Below the pieces are notes generated by a model. That model did no database searches. It saw only the letters and a program-made list of their open reading frames with translations, and was not told where the DNA came from. From contig CAYTTR010000002.1 in the NCBI GenBank assembly GCA_964440805.1, positions 1 through 64,000 of the forward strand: DNA of 64,000 bases. The letters are read 5' to 3'. The DNA is from CAYTTR01 sp964440805. GTDB lineage: Bacteria > Acidobacteriota > Aminicenantia > Aminicenantales > Aminicenantaceae. Each line of letters opens with the position of its first letter. Position 1 is the first letter of the stretch. Below, piece by piece: positions 26,389-35,303 of this stretch. The translations under genes were made by a program, and so were the position numbers.

Positions 26389-26945
26389 TGAAAAGCCGGG
26401 TAAGAAAAGTTTGTCAGGGTAAAATGATTTTATTTTGCTTGATACAGCTGTTTTTTCTTCCCCTTTATTCTCAGGAAAAAGGTTCCGATTCTAATACACG
26501 GGAAAAGAAAAATCCATTGCCTCTTGTCAAGCCGGGGCAAGGACATCATTTAATTGTGCCGGCTGATAAGAGCTGGATAGATACCGGCCTGGATGTTATT
26601 GAGGAACAGGAACTGACGTTCCGGGCAAAGGGCGGCATTTCGCTGCAAAAGGGGAATCCTATTGCTTATTGTGACTCTGAAGGCTATCCCTTAAAGACAG
26701 TCCAGCAACCCCTCAAGAACGAGAATCTTGGAGCCTTGATAGGAAAAGTTGTCAAGCTTGTCTCTATAGAAATTGATGAAGAAACAGGAGAAGAAATCAG
26801 GCATGAAATTGAGGAGATGTTCTATATCGGGCAGGAAAGGAAGATAACTATTCCCTTAAGCGGCCGTCTTTTTCTGGGAATAAATGAGTTGGTGGTCGGT
26901 GATAATGTGGGTAGTTTTCAAGTGGAAATAAGAGCAGGATGGTAA
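26388..26945 (+). CDS. Secreted protein with LecA (PA-IL)-like fold
   Basis: The protein has 185 residues. After an N-terminal signal peptide (about 1-29, hydrophobic core MILFCLIQLFFLPLYS) comes a charged linker and a beta-rich domain. Its pattern, with WIDTGLDVIEEQELTFRAKG, NENLGALIGKVV, a short IGQERKI turn, and LFLGINELVVGDNVGSFQVE, resembles the PA-IL/LecA-like galactose-binding fold found in many secreted bacterial proteins. The similarity is by pattern only. It is coupled to the phosphatase gene (stop and start share one base). A sugar-binding or surface role is inference. Confidence 0.55.
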   Translation: MKSRVRKVCQGKMILFCLIQLFFLPLYSQEKGSDSNTREKKNPLPLVKPGQGHHLIVPADKSWIDTGLDVIEEQELTFRAKGGISLQKGNPIAYCDSEGYPLKTVQQPLKNENLGALIGKVVKLVSIEIDEETGEEIRHEIEEMFYIGQERKITIPLSGRLFLGINELVVGDNVGSFQVEIRAGW

Positions 26946-26947
26946 CA

Positions 26948-26959
26948 TTGTCCCCTTAA
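26948..26959. repeat. Fragment of the GGGGAC repeat
   Basis: TTGTCCCCTTAA is the reverse of TTAAGGGGACAA. It resembles the outer edge of the REP-like units at 58361 and 28881, and lies between two convergent genes, overlapping the accC stop. Weak evidence. Confidence 0.25.
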
Positions 26960-28299
26960 GCTTTTTTTTGAAAGAATTTGTCCATAAATTGTATGTTATA
27001 TTTCCCTGCCATAAAATCGGAATTAGAGAGGATTTTTAAAAGCAGGGGAAGATTGCTGTTTATTCCCACAATGGTAGTCATTTCAATGGCAGTATGCATT
27101 TTGGCTATGGCTTCCTTCCTGTTACGTGAATGGGTAATAATTTTGGCCACAAGAGAATCATAATTGGGGGGGATACTCCATCCGGAATAGGCGGCTGAAT
27201 CAACTCTTATTCCCTGTCCTCCGGGAAGAACCAGGAAGGTAATTTTACCCGGTGAAGGAATAAAGTTCTCAGGGTCTTCAGCATTAATCCGGCATTCAAT
27301 GCTGTGTCCGTGTATCTGGAGGGAGTGATCTAAGCTGAGTTTTTCTCCGACAGCGACCTTGATCTGTTCTTTTATGAGATCTATTCCATAGATCATTTCG
27401 GTCACCGGATGTTCTACTTGGACCCGGGTGTTGGCTTCGATGAAATAGAAATGCTTGTTTTCATCGACCAGGAATTCAAAAGTCCCTAAGCTCTGGTAGT
27501 TGATGTTTCTGGCTGCTTCCTCAGCGGCTTTGGTCATTTTTTTTCTTGTTTTTTCATCAAGATAAGGAGAAGGAGCTTCTTCAATAAGTTTTTGATGTTT
27601 TCTCTGCACAGAACATTCCCGTTCTCCCAGAGCGATCACTTGACCCTGCTTATCACCGATGATTTGAACCTCTATATGGTGGGCGTCGAGCAGATATTTT
27701 TCCATATAAAGAGATGAGCTGCCGAAGGCGGCGTTGGCTTCATTTTCAGCGATGGAGAACTGTTCTTCAAAGAGTTTTGGGGAAGGGACAATTCTCATGC
27801 CCTTGCCTCCTCCCCCAGCAGCAGCTTTTAGAATAACAGGATATCCGATTTTCAAGGCCAGTTTCTTGGCTTCATCAAGGTCAGTTAGAGTGCTCTGGCT
27901 GCCAGGTATTACCGACAGCTTGGCTGCCTGCATTTCCTGTCTGGCGCGATTCTTGTCCCCCATCATCTGAATGACCGAGGCTGGAGGACCAATGAAAGTT
28001 ACGCCCGAGGCTTCACATATTTCAGCAAAACGAGGGTTTTCAGCCAGAAAACCATAACCCGGGTGAATGGCATCAGCCTTACTTATTTCAGCCGCACTCA
28101 TGATATTGGCGATGTTCAAATAACTCTCTGAGGCAGGAGCTGGGCCGATGCATATTTTTTCGTCGGCCAGAATGGCATGAAGGGAATTTTTATCCGCTTC
28201 AGAGTAGATAGCTACTGTTTTTATCCCTATTTCCTTGGCTGCTCTTATCACCCGGAGGGCGATTTCACCGCGATTGGCAATTAAGATTTTTGAAAACAT
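26956..28299 (-). CDS. accC: Biotin carboxylase subunit of acetyl-CoA carboxylase
   Basis: This 447-residue ATP-grasp enzyme carboxylates biotin on AccB in the first step of fatty acid synthesis. It starts at MFSKILIANRGEIALR, the universal N-terminus, 7 bases after the accB stop; an in-frame extension to 28383 is not conserved and overlaps accB. Motifs are KAAAGGGGKGMRIV (ATP glycine loop near 159), the metal and bicarbonate loop FIEANTRVQVEHPVTE (EMNTR in most members, EANTR here), and RINAEDP. Carboxyltransferase genes are not present in the window. Confidence 0.95.
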   Translation of the reverse strand: MFSKILIANRGEIALRVIRAAKEIGIKTVAIYSEADKNSLHAILADEKICIGPAPASESYLNIANIMSAAEISKADAIHPGYGFLAENPRFAEICEASGVTFIGPPASVIQMMGDKNRARQEMQAAKLSVIPGSQSTLTDLDEAKKLALKIGYPVILKAAAGGGGKGMRIVPSPKLFEEQFSIAENEANAAFGSSSLYMEKYLLDAHHIEVQIIGDKQGQVIALGERECSVQRKHQKLIEEAPSPYLDEKTRKKMTKAAEEAARNINYQSLGTFEFLVDENKHFYFIEANTRVQVEHPVTEMIYGIDLIKEQIKVAVGEKLSLDHSLQIHGHSIECRINAEDPENFIPSPGKITFLVLPGGQGIRVDSAAYSGWSIPPNYDSLVAKIITHSRNRKEAIAKMHTAIEMTTIVGINSNLPLLLKILSNSDFMAGKYNIQFMDKFFQKKA

Positions 28300-28306
28300 G
28301 GGTGGT

Positions 28307-28774
28307 TTATTGGACTGGTCTAATGGAGAAAAGTTTCTGGCCAAATTCCACAGGCTTCCCGTTTTGAACATAAATCTCTTCAACGATACCGTCTATATCG
28401 GATTCTATTTCATTCATCAGTTTCATGGCTTCAATAATACAGAGGACCTGATTTTTTTTAACTGTTTCACCAATTTCTATATAAGAAGGAGCTGAAGGAT
28501 TGGGAGCCCGGTAGAATGTTCCTACCATGGGGGAAATTATATAGTGGAGATTGTTTTTTTCTGGTTGTTCCTGCTCCTTTGGGGAAGCGGATTTGTTTAT
28601 AACCTCTTGGGTTGTTTCCGGAGAGGCTGTTTTAGTCTGGGGAAGAACAAGGGTTTGACCCCTGGTAATTTTTATCCTGAATCCTTCAACTTCCAATTCA
28701 AAATCAAGCAGGTTTCTTTCTTCGACGAGGTTGAGGAGTTTAATTATTTCTTGGTAGTCGATCTTGGATTTCAA
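28307..28774 (-). CDS. accB: Biotin carboxyl carrier protein
   Basis: This 155-residue carrier has an N-terminal dimerisation region and a Pro/Ala/Thr-rich linker (about 42-75), and ends in a biotinyl domain whose acceptor Lys118 lies in EAMKLMNE. A TTG start is supported by GGGGAG ending 6 bases upstream; no ATG exists near. It is followed by accC 7 bases later on the same strand. A possible -35 TTGACT at 28869-28874 (minus strand) lacks a good -10 box, so the promoter is undetermined. Confidence 0.93.
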   Translation of the reverse strand: MKSKIDYQEIIKLLNLVEERNLLDFELEVEGFRIKITRGQTLVLPQTKTASPETTQEVINKSASPKEQEQPEKNNLHYIISPMVGTFYRAPNPSAPSYIEIGETVKKNQVLCIIEAMKLMNEIESDIDGIVEEIYVQNGKPVEFGQKLFSIRPVQ

Positions 28775-28880
28775 ATTTTGCTCCCCTTTTTTGTTTCCAT
28801 TTCCTCTGAAATCTGTGATTGTTATCCTTGGAAAAATTTCTTTATACCTTAATGATTCTTATCTTAAAAGTCAAGTTTAA

Positions 28881-28893
28881 GGGGACGTTCCCT
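28881..28893. repeat. REP-like palindrome remnant
   Basis: GGGGACGTTCCCT matches the core of the repeats at 7118 and 58361. It lies between divergent accB and ffh, just upstream of the ffh promoter. Confidence 0.45.
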
Positions 28894-28899
28894 ATCTTA

Positions 28900-28929
28900 T
28901 TGACTAAGAAGACCGGGTTGATTTAGCAT
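28900..28929 (+). promoter_or_regulatory. Candidate promoter of the ffh operon
   Basis: TTGACT (28900-28905), 18 bases, TAGCAT (28924-28929; 4 of 6). The ffh ATG is at 28955, preceded by GGAGA. Confidence 0.45.
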
Positions 28930-28954
28930 ATAGTTAAGAAACGGAGAAAGCAAA

Positions 28955-30286
28955 ATGCTTGATCAGTTATCAGGAAGAATCCAGAAGGTGATTAAATTCC
29001 TCAAAGGCGAAGGAAAAATCACCGAAAAGAACATGGCGGAAGCCATGAAAATGTTAAGGTTGGCTTTTCTGGAAGCTGATGTCAACTACAAGGTAGTCAA
29101 GGGGTTTGAAGCCGAAGTAAAAGAAAAAGCTCTGGATGAGAAAGTTCTGCTTAGTCTAACCCCAGCCCAACAGGTTATTAAGATCATTCGAGATGAGTTG
29201 ACCAGGGTTCTGGGAGAAGAGAAAAAGGGACTTTGTTACCAGACCCGTCCGCCGTCGGTTTTTATGCTTGTGGGACTCCAGGGAGTTGGCAAAACCACCA
29301 CAGCAGGAAAATTGGCCTGGTATGTTGGCAATTCCGGGAAAAACCCCCTTCTGGTTTCTGTTGATATAAAAAGGCCGGCAGCCCAGGCTCAGCTGAAAAC
29401 CATTGGAGAACAATTGAAAATACCGGTTTATGAATTGCCGGAAGAGGGAATCAACCGTCCAGAAAAGATTCTCCAGGAGGTTTTATTTTATAGCAGGAAG
29501 AAAGGTTTTGATCCTCTCATTATGGACACAGCGGGCCGACTTCATGTTGATGAGGAACTCATGGAAGAACTAAGACTTATAAGAAACTGCACGAGACCTT
29601 CAGAAATAATTTATGTAGGAGATTCAATGACTGGACAAGATGCTGTGAACAGCGCCCGCAGATTTGAGGAAATTTTAGGGATTACTTCTATTATTTTAAC
29701 CAAACTGGATGGGGATGCCCGGGGGGGAGCCGCTCTTTCCATAGTTAAAGTCACCGGGAAACCAATAAAATTTATCGGTGTCGGAGAGAAATATGACAAA
29801 TTAGAGCCCTTTCATCCAGACAGGATGGCCTCGAGGATTTTAGGGATGGGGGATATTCTTTCCTTGATCGAAAAGGCTGAAGCAGAGGCTGATCAGGAAG
29901 AAGCGGATGAATTGGCCCGAAAATTGAGAAATCAGGAGCTCACACTGGAAGATTTTAAAAAGCAGCTTAGCCAGGTTAAAAAAATGGGCTCATTGTCCAA
30001 TATCCTGAGCCACATGCCCACAGGAGGGATGTTCAGGCAACTTTCAAAAATTTCCTTGGATGAAAAAAAGCTGATTCATTTTGAAGCTATTATCAATTCA
30101 ATGACCCTTAAGGAGCGCAACAATCCCAAAATAATTAATGGAAGCCGGAGAGCCAGGATTGCCCGGGGAAGCGGCCAGCCAGTATCAGAGGTTAACCAGT
30201 TGTTGAAACAATTTTTTGAAATGAAGAAAATGATGAAAAAGTCACAATTCCAGAAGATGCTTCAGGGTTTTCCTTTATCTCACTAA
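28955..30286 (+). CDS. ffh: Signal recognition particle protein Ffh (SRP54)
   Basis: This 443-residue SRP GTPase targets nascent membrane proteins with SRP RNA and FtsY. The N domain covers residues 1-90; the G domain has GLQGVGKTTTAGKLA near 109, DTAGRLHVDEEL, TKLDGDARGGAALS and GVGEKYDKLEPF. The Met-rich M domain from about 325 contains the RNA-binding helix-turn region SRRARIARGSGQPVSEVNQL and MKKMMKKSQFQKML. Family length is normal. It heads the operon ffh-rpsP-khpA-rimM-trmD-rplS, a widely conserved arrangement. Confidence 0.97.
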   Translation: MLDQLSGRIQKVIKFLKGEGKITEKNMAEAMKMLRLAFLEADVNYKVVKGFEAEVKEKALDEKVLLSLTPAQQVIKIIRDELTRVLGEEKKGLCYQTRPPSVFMLVGLQGVGKTTTAGKLAWYVGNSGKNPLLVSVDIKRPAAQAQLKTIGEQLKIPVYELPEEGINRPEKILQEVLFYSRKKGFDPLIMDTAGRLHVDEELMEELRLIRNCTRPSEIIYVGDSMTGQDAVNSARRFEEILGITSIILTKLDGDARGGAALSIVKVTGKPIKFIGVGEKYDKLEPFHPDRMASRILGMGDILSLIEKAEAEADQEEADELARKLRNQELTLEDFKKQLSQVKKMGSLSNILSHMPTGGMFRQLSKISLDEKKLIHFEAIINSMTLKERNNPKIINGSRRARIARGSGQPVSEVNQLLKQFFEMKKMMKKSQFQKMLQGFPLSH

Positions 30287-30363
30287 AATCAGTTGACTTA
30301 TGGAACGAATTCAATTATTATGATTTTTCCTTAATAATATTGCCATAGAGGAAAAGCGAAAAA

Positions 30364-30627
30364 ATGATGTCAATACGCCTGATGAGAAGGGGAGCCAAAC
30401 GGCGGCCCTTTTACCGGATTGTGGTAATAAATTCCAGGAAACCGCGAGAAAGTAAATATAAGGAAATAATCGGGTATTATAATCCCTTGAATGAGCCACC
30501 TGATGTGAATATCGATCTCGATCGAGCCAAATATTGGTTAGAAAAAGGTGCTCATGCCTCTGAAACAGTTCAATCTCTGCTAAAAAAAGCTTCCAAGCGA
30601 GAGATTCTTTCCAATAACAAAACTTAA
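30364..30627 (+). CDS. rpsP: Small-subunit ribosomal protein bS16
   Basis: The protein has 87 residues and begins MMSIRLMRRGAKRRPFYRIV, the bS16 signature, with DSRKPR replaced by NSRKPR and then IGYYNP. GAGGAAAA lies about 10 bases upstream; either of two tandem ATGs could be used. It lies between ffh and khpA as in many bacteria. Confidence 0.97.
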   Translation: MMSIRLMRRGAKRRPFYRIVVINSRKPRESKYKEIIGYYNPLNEPPDVNIDLDRAKYWLEKGAHASETVQSLLKKASKREILSNNKT

Positions 30628-30638
30628 AGGAGGTTACA

Positions 30639-30875
30639 GTGAAAGAACTCGTTGAAATGATCGCCAAATCATTAGTTGACAATCCCGAGAAGGTCCAAGT
30701 ATCCCAGCTGGAAGGTGAACAGACCACAATTCTTGAGCTGAAAGTTGCTCCTGAAGACCTGGGGAAGGTTATCGGAAAACAGGGACGTACAGCCAGAGCC
30801 ATCCGAGTGATCTTGGGGGCAGCTGGAATGAAGCTGAAAAGGAGATTTAATCTCGAAATTATTGAAAAAGGATAA
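30639..30875 (+). CDS. khpA: KH-domain RNA-binding protein KhpA
   Basis: This small (78 aa) single KH-domain protein carries the RNA-binding loop GKVIGKQGRTARAIR near residues 45-60. It usually pairs with a KhpB/Jag partner and affects RNA stability and cell-wall growth in some phyla. The GTG start at 30639 follows AGGAGGT with ideal spacing. It is part of the rpsP-khpA-rimM-trmD-rplS operon. Residues 1-35 form the acidic N-terminal helix and strand typical of the family. Confidence 0.93.
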   Translation: MKELVEMIAKSLVDNPEKVQVSQLEGEQTTILELKVAPEDLGKVIGKQGRTARAIRVILGAAGMKLKRRFNLEIIEKG

Positions 30876-30876
30876 C

Positions 30877-31385
30877 TTGATCCATATCGGAAAAATCCTT
30901 AGGCCCCACGGAAATAAAGGGGAATTAAGGGTAGCACTTCACATAGAGCCACCGAAAGAACATTTTTTTTTTCGTGGCTATTGGTTGAAGCCGGGGATTT
31001 TAGAAAAGAATTAGAAGTCGAATCTCTGAAAAAAAGGGGGAAATTCTTTATCGCCAAGCTTAGAGGTGTAGATTCTATTGGCGAAGCCGAAGAATGGAGG
31101 GGAAGGCGGCTCTTTATCCGCCAAAACCAATTGTTTGAACCCGGGGAGGATGAGTTTTTCTCTTTTCAATTGGAAGGCTGTTCCGTTGAAACAACTGAAG
31201 GAGAATTTGTTGGAACAGTTAGCGGCACTTGGCTGATTCCTAACAATGAATTGCTGGTTGTTCAAGGGGAAAAAAAAGAAGTGCTTATACCTTTCCACCG
31301 GGATGTATGTCTGGAGGTGAACTTAGCGCATAGAAAGATTGTTATCGATCCTCCCCCAGGACTTTTAGATATTGATGAGATTTGA
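30877..31385 (+). CDS. rimM: Ribosome maturation factor RimM, frameshifted at a T10 tract
   Basis: RimM helps process 16S rRNA and binds uS19. The N-terminal half is read from TTG 30877 (after AAAGGA, one base past the khpA stop): IHIGKILRPHGNKGELRV, a clear RimM start. That frame ends at a TAG near 31010. The rest (EAGDFRKELEVES, LRGVDSIGEAEEWRGRRLFI, IDPPPGLLDI) continues in another frame, open from about 30981 to the TGA at 31385. The frames meet at ten Ts (30963-30972). One extra base would give a 169-residue protein of exactly normal length. Causes could be sequencing or assembly error, mutation, or ribosomal/transcriptional slippage. It overlaps trmD. Confidence 0.85.
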
Positions 31386-32112
31386 TATAATCACTATCTT
31401 CCCCTATATGTTTCGAGGGATTTTCTCGGGAGGTGTGATCAAGAAGGCCCTGGAAAGGGGACTTCTTGAAGTACATGTTCATAATCTGAGAAAGTTCGCC
31501 CTGGGAAAGCACAAACAAGTTGATGACAGGCCCTTCGGAGGAGGGGAAGGAATGGTGTTTAAACCAGAGCCCATATTTAAGGCAGTAGAATCAGTAGTTG
31601 TTTGTGAAAAGGCGGAGGTTATCCTTCTGTCAGCCCGGGGAGAGAAATTTGATTACCGGCTGGCTGAAAAATTAAGCCAGAAGAAGCAAGTTGTTTTAAT
31701 TTGTGGCCGTTATGAAGGAGTAGATGAGAGAGTGGCTGATTTTCTGGTAACCAGGGAGATCTCGGTGGGCGAATATATTTTAAGTGGAGGAGAGCCAGCG
31801 GCAGTGGCGGTAGTGGATGCTGTCTCGAGATTTATCCCCGGAGTAGTAGGCCAAAAGGAAGCTGTGCGAAATGATTCATATTTTCAAGAGAGGCTGGATT
31901 TTCCCCAGTACACAAGGCCAAGAGAGTTTCGTAGTATTAAAGTGCCGGAAATTCTGATCTCAGGAGATCACCAGCAAATCGCCCGCTGGCGGAAGAAAAA
32001 AGCCTTAGAGAAAACATGGCGGATGCGGCCAGATTTACTGGAAAGAAAAAAACTTACTCCTGAAGAAAAAAGATTATTGGATGAATTTATTAAAGAAAGG
32101 AAAGAACCATGA
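31375..32112 (+). CDS. trmD: tRNA (guanine-N1)-methyltransferase TrmD
   Basis: This 245-residue SPOUT methyltransferase makes m1G37 in tRNAs. It starts MRFDIITIFPYMF, with GGGEGMVFKPEP near 60, the knotted AdoMet site with LICGRYEGVDERV, then EISVGEYILSGGEPA and a C-terminal domain ending PEEKRLLDEF. The ATG at 31375 is preferred over an in-frame TTG one codon earlier. It overlaps the rimM end by 11 bases and the rplS start by 4 (ATGA). Confidence 0.97.
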   Translation: MRFDIITIFPYMFRGIFSGGVIKKALERGLLEVHVHNLRKFALGKHKQVDDRPFGGGEGMVFKPEPIFKAVESVVVCEKAEVILLSARGEKFDYRLAEKLSQKKQVVLICGRYEGVDERVADFLVTREISVGEYILSGGEPAAVAVVDAVSRFIPGVVGQKEAVRNDSYFQERLDFPQYTRPREFRSIKVPEILISGDHQQIARWRKKKALEKTWRMRPDLLERKKLTPEEKRLLDEFIKERKEP

Positions 32113-32450
32113 ACTTTATGGAGTTGGTTGAAGAAAAAGAATTAAGGAAAGACCTTGAAGAGTTTAAAGTGGGAGATACAATCAATGTTCATGTTCTTAT
32201 TAAAGAAGGTGAAAAAGAAAGAATTCAGGTTTTTAAGGGAGATGTAATTGCTAAAAAAGGCACCGGTCCGGGAGCCACTTTCACTGTCCGGAAGGTTTCT
32301 TTCGGAGTAGGAGTGGAAAGAATTTTTCCTCTTCATTCAAAAATGATTCGCAAGATTGAAGTGATTCGAAAAGGAAAGGTCAGAAGAGCAAAGCTTTATT
32401 ATTTAAGGAATCTCAAGGGCAAAAAAGCCAGATTAAAAGAAGAGAGGTAA
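32109..32450 (+). CDS. rplS: Large-subunit ribosomal protein bL19
   Basis: The protein has 113 residues with the bL19 marks FKVGDTINVHVLIKEGEKER, VFKGDVIAKKGTGPGATFTVR, GVGVERIFPLHSK, and a basic C-terminus VRRAKLYYLRNLKGKKAR. It starts at an ATG overlapping the trmD stop by 4 bases. It ends the conserved ribosomal/RNA-modification operon; about 100 bases of unassigned sequence follow before rnhB. Confidence 0.97.
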   Translation: MNFMELVEEKELRKDLEEFKVGDTINVHVLIKEGEKERIQVFKGDVIAKKGTGPGATFTVRKVSFGVGVERIFPLHSKMIRKIEVIRKGKVRRAKLYYLRNLKGKKARLKEER

Positions 32451-32553
32451 TCCTTTTTTGAACTTTATTTTCCGGGAAACAAGTTTGAGTGGAAGAAGGA
32501 GGATCTGACGAGTTTTCTAATCTGCTTATTCCTTATGAGAACGGCCGGCGGGA

Positions 32554-33171
32554 ATGCCTGATTTCAGGTTTGAAAAAGAGTGCCTTAACCGGGATTTTCA
32601 AGCTATAGCCGGAGTAGATGAAGTGGGAAGAGGAGCTCTATGCGGTCCGGTAGTGGCGGTTAGTGTAATGTTCCCTCTTGATATAATAAAAAGCGAACTT
32701 AAAGGCTGGCTGACCGAAATCGATGATTCCAAGAAGCTCAGCGGAGAAAAAAGAGAGAAGTTGGCCCGGTATATTTTAATTAAAGCCCGGGCTGTTGGAG
32801 TTGGGTTTGCCTCAAATATTGAGATTGACAAGATCAATATTTTCCAGGCTACCCTTACAGCTATGAAAAGAGCTGTGGAAAAAATGGCTATAGCTCCTGA
32901 TTTTCTTCTGGTTGACGGACTTGATTTGAATGGTGTAAATTATCCTCAAAAGAAGATAAAAGGAGGGGACAGGGAAAGCTTGTCCATTGCGGCTGCCTCT
33001 ATTGTGGCCAAAGTATTTCGTGACTTGCTGATGAAGAGACTAAATATTTTTCTGGAAGGATATTCGTGGGATTGTAACAAAGGTTATGGAACCGAAGGCC
33101 ACTATTCAGCTATTGAGAAAATAGGTCCTTCTTTAATCCACCGGCAATCTTATAATCTTCGAAGGAAATGA
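32554..33171 (+). CDS. rnhB: Ribonuclease HII
   Basis: This 205-residue endonuclease removes ribonucleotides from DNA and RNA primers. The catalytic acidic residues are Asp22 and Glu23 in GVDEVGRGALCGP, Asp in LLVDGLDL, and a further Asp in the SIAAASIVAKVFRD region; GYGTEGH lies near the C-terminus. The ATG at 32554 has no clear ribosome binding site. rnhB next to rplS is common. The large TPR gene starts 2 bases after its stop. Confidence 0.95.
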   Translation: MPDFRFEKECLNRDFQAIAGVDEVGRGALCGPVVAVSVMFPLDIIKSELKGWLTEIDDSKKLSGEKREKLARYILIKARAVGVGFASNIEIDKINIFQATLTAMKRAVEKMAIAPDFLLVDGLDLNGVNYPQKKIKGGDRESLSIAAASIVAKVFRDLLMKRLNIFLEGYSWDCNKGYGTEGHYSAIEKIGPSLIHRQSYNLRRK

Positions 33172-33172
33172 G

Positions 33173-35287
33173 ATGACTCTTTCAGCTAAGGATAGAGCAC
33201 AGATTGAGACCCAGGCTGAAAAGCTGGTCAAGAAGGGTAAGCTTCAGGAGGCCGTTGCGGAATACCAGAAGCTTATTGCTGATGATGAACAGAATGTCAA
33301 AATCAGGACAATTTTGGGTGACCTCTATATCGAGCTCAAACAGACTGAAAGAGCAATCGAAGAATTCAAAAACATAGCTGCTCTTTATGAAAAGAAAGGA
33401 ATCCACTCGAAATCAATCGCCCTCTATAAACGCATCCAAAGAATAAATTCCCAGGATCTCGAAGCGAGAGAAAAACTGGCTAATCTATACCGGAATCAGG
33501 GATTTCTTTCCGAAGCCAAGGTCGAGTATGAGAGCCTGGCCAAGGGATTTCTCAAGAAAAAAGAACAAAAAAATGCCATCCGCATTTACCAAATTCTTCT
33601 TGACCTTGAGCCGGCTGAAATAGAGTATCATCTAAAATTGGCTGAACTTTATCAGCAAGAAAAAATGGAAGACCAGGCGGTCGACGAGCTCAATGAAGTA
33701 GCAGAAGTTTTTCTTCGCCGGGAAGAACTGGAGAAAGCCAGAGAATTCCTTGAAGAAGCTAAAAAAATAAAAGAGGACAGCCCCAGGACATTAAGTAATA
33801 TTCTTGAAATACTCAAGAAAGAAAACAAAAAAGAAGAAGCCCTAGAATTTATCAATACGGTTCTACAAAAAGATAAAGAAAACCTAAAAGCTCTCCATTA
33901 TCTCGCAGACATCAGGTTTGAGGAAGAAAATTATTCAGAAGCCGAGGATCTTTATTTGAAGATCATCAGCGTCCGGCCTAAAGAAGTTGATGCGAGAGTT
34001 AAACTGGGCAAGATTTATATCAGAGAAGGAAAAGTTGACCAGGCTTTCAGGTTGTATGAACCATTGGTGGACGGGCTCATGGGGAAGCAGAAGGAAGCTA
34101 AGGCAATTGGACTTCTGGGGCTGATCCTTGCTGCCAAGCAAACTCACATTCCCACCCTGGAAAAACTGGCTGAAGTCTACAAAACTTCCCAGCAGCGGGA
34201 AAATCTTGAAAAAGTCTATAATATTCTTCTTGAAGAATATGAAAGGGCTGAACTTCAAGAGAAACAACTTTCTGTACTGGAAAGGTTGTTCGCTGTTTTC
34301 CCTGAAAGAAATGATTATCGCCATCAATATAAAAAACTGCGCCAGGAACTGGGACTGCAGGGGGATGATCAGGCGGACCAGGGATTGAGGGTTGAAAAAG
34401 AAAGAATAAGAGAAGCAGTGAGTGCCCATCTTGCCAAAGCTGAGCTTTATGCTGAGCAAGGTCTTTTTAAAAACGCCAGAAGGATTCTTGAAGATTTGAG
34501 GATGCGTTATCCCGAAGAAGAACTTATTAACCAAAAAATAGAAGAACTTAAAAGCACTATGGCTAAAATGGATGATGGAGAACTGATCAAAAGAGTGGAG
34601 AAAGCAACTGAAAAAGAAACTGTTCTTTTTGGCCAATCGACCTCACCAGGGGCGAGGAGCCAGGGAATCATTGATGATGATGTTGTTGAAGAGAAAGTAA
34701 CGGCAGCCGATATTTTTGCCGAAACCGATATCATTCCCGTTATAAGCAGGGAATATGGTCCTCGGGAATTTTATGACCTTGGAACCAGGATTCAAGAAGA
34801 GCTCAAGGCTATCAAAGAAATTTACAATTATCAGCTTCAAGGGGATACTGCTATTGTTGAGAAAGCTCTCTCTGATATTGTCTCTGAATTCAAGAAAGCT
34901 CTTAATGAAAAGGTGGATAAAGAAGATTATGAATCAAGGTATAATTTAGGGATTGCCTTTATGGAACAGGGACTCTTCGAGGAAGCAATTGAGGAGTTCA
35001 ATATGGTTCTCCAGGATGAAATATTGTTGATGGATGCCTGCCTTGCTTTGGCTCTTTGTTATAAGGAGAAGAAGGATTTTGACGAAGCGATGAATTGGTT
35101 GGAAGAGGCCAGAAAAATGGTCAAAGAGGATACTTTTCCTTATTATGCTTTGAAGTATGAAGAAGCTTCTCTGCTGGAGGTTAGAGGGGATAAGAAAAAG
35201 GCAGCTAAAATTTATAACGAAATCAAGAAATGGAACCAAGATTATAGAGATGTCAGTAAGAAAGTGGATGAGCTGAAAAGCAGTTAG
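33173..35287 (+). CDS. Large tetratricopeptide-repeat protein
   Basis: The protein has 704 residues and no signal peptide or membrane helix. The N-terminus (KDRAQIETQAEKLVKKGKLQ, then EAVAEYQKLI) begins a long array of TPR units running through about residue 470; a low-complexity acidic/hydroxyl segment (about 475-520) follows, then a second TPR set (570-700) ending with ALALCYKEKKDFDEAMNWLE. This arrangement is typical of a conserved but uncharacterised family of cytoplasmic TPR scaffolds in Acidobacteria- and delta-type genomes. GGAAATGAG precedes the ATG. It is coupled to rnhB. No enzymatic domain is visible. Confidence 0.8.
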   Translation: MTLSAKDRAQIETQAEKLVKKGKLQEAVAEYQKLIADDEQNVKIRTILGDLYIELKQTERAIEEFKNIAALYEKKGIHSKSIALYKRIQRINSQDLEAREKLANLYRNQGFLSEAKVEYESLAKGFLKKKEQKNAIRIYQILLDLEPAEIEYHLKLAELYQQEKMEDQAVDELNEVAEVFLRREELEKAREFLEEAKKIKEDSPRTLSNILEILKKENKKEEALEFINTVLQKDKENLKALHYLADIRFEEENYSEAEDLYLKIISVRPKEVDARVKLGKIYIREGKVDQAFRLYEPLVDGLMGKQKEAKAIGLLGLILAAKQTHIPTLEKLAEVYKTSQQRENLEKVYNILLEEYERAELQEKQLSVLERLFAVFPERNDYRHQYKKLRQELGLQGDDQADQGLRVEKERIREAVSAHLAKAELYAEQGLFKNARRILEDLRMRYPEEELINQKIEELKSTMAKMDDGELIKRVEKATEKETVLFGQSTSPGARSQGIIDDDVVEEKVTAADIFAETDIIPVISREYGPREFYDLGTRIQEELKAIKEIYNYQLQGDTAIVEKALSDIVSEFKKALNEKVDKEDYESRYNLGIAFMEQGLFEEAIEEFNMVLQDEILLMDACLALALCYKEKKDFDEAMNWLEEARKMVKEDTFPYYALKYEEASLLEVRGDKKKAAKIYNEIKKWNQDYRDVSKKVDELKSS

Positions 35288-35303
35288 TTCGAAAATAAAA
35301 AAA

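Noticed and set aside
33935..34636. 233-codon minus-strand frame inside the TPR gene
   Set aside because: It is phenylalanine-rich and lies opposite a clear TPR array, so it is a shadow frame.
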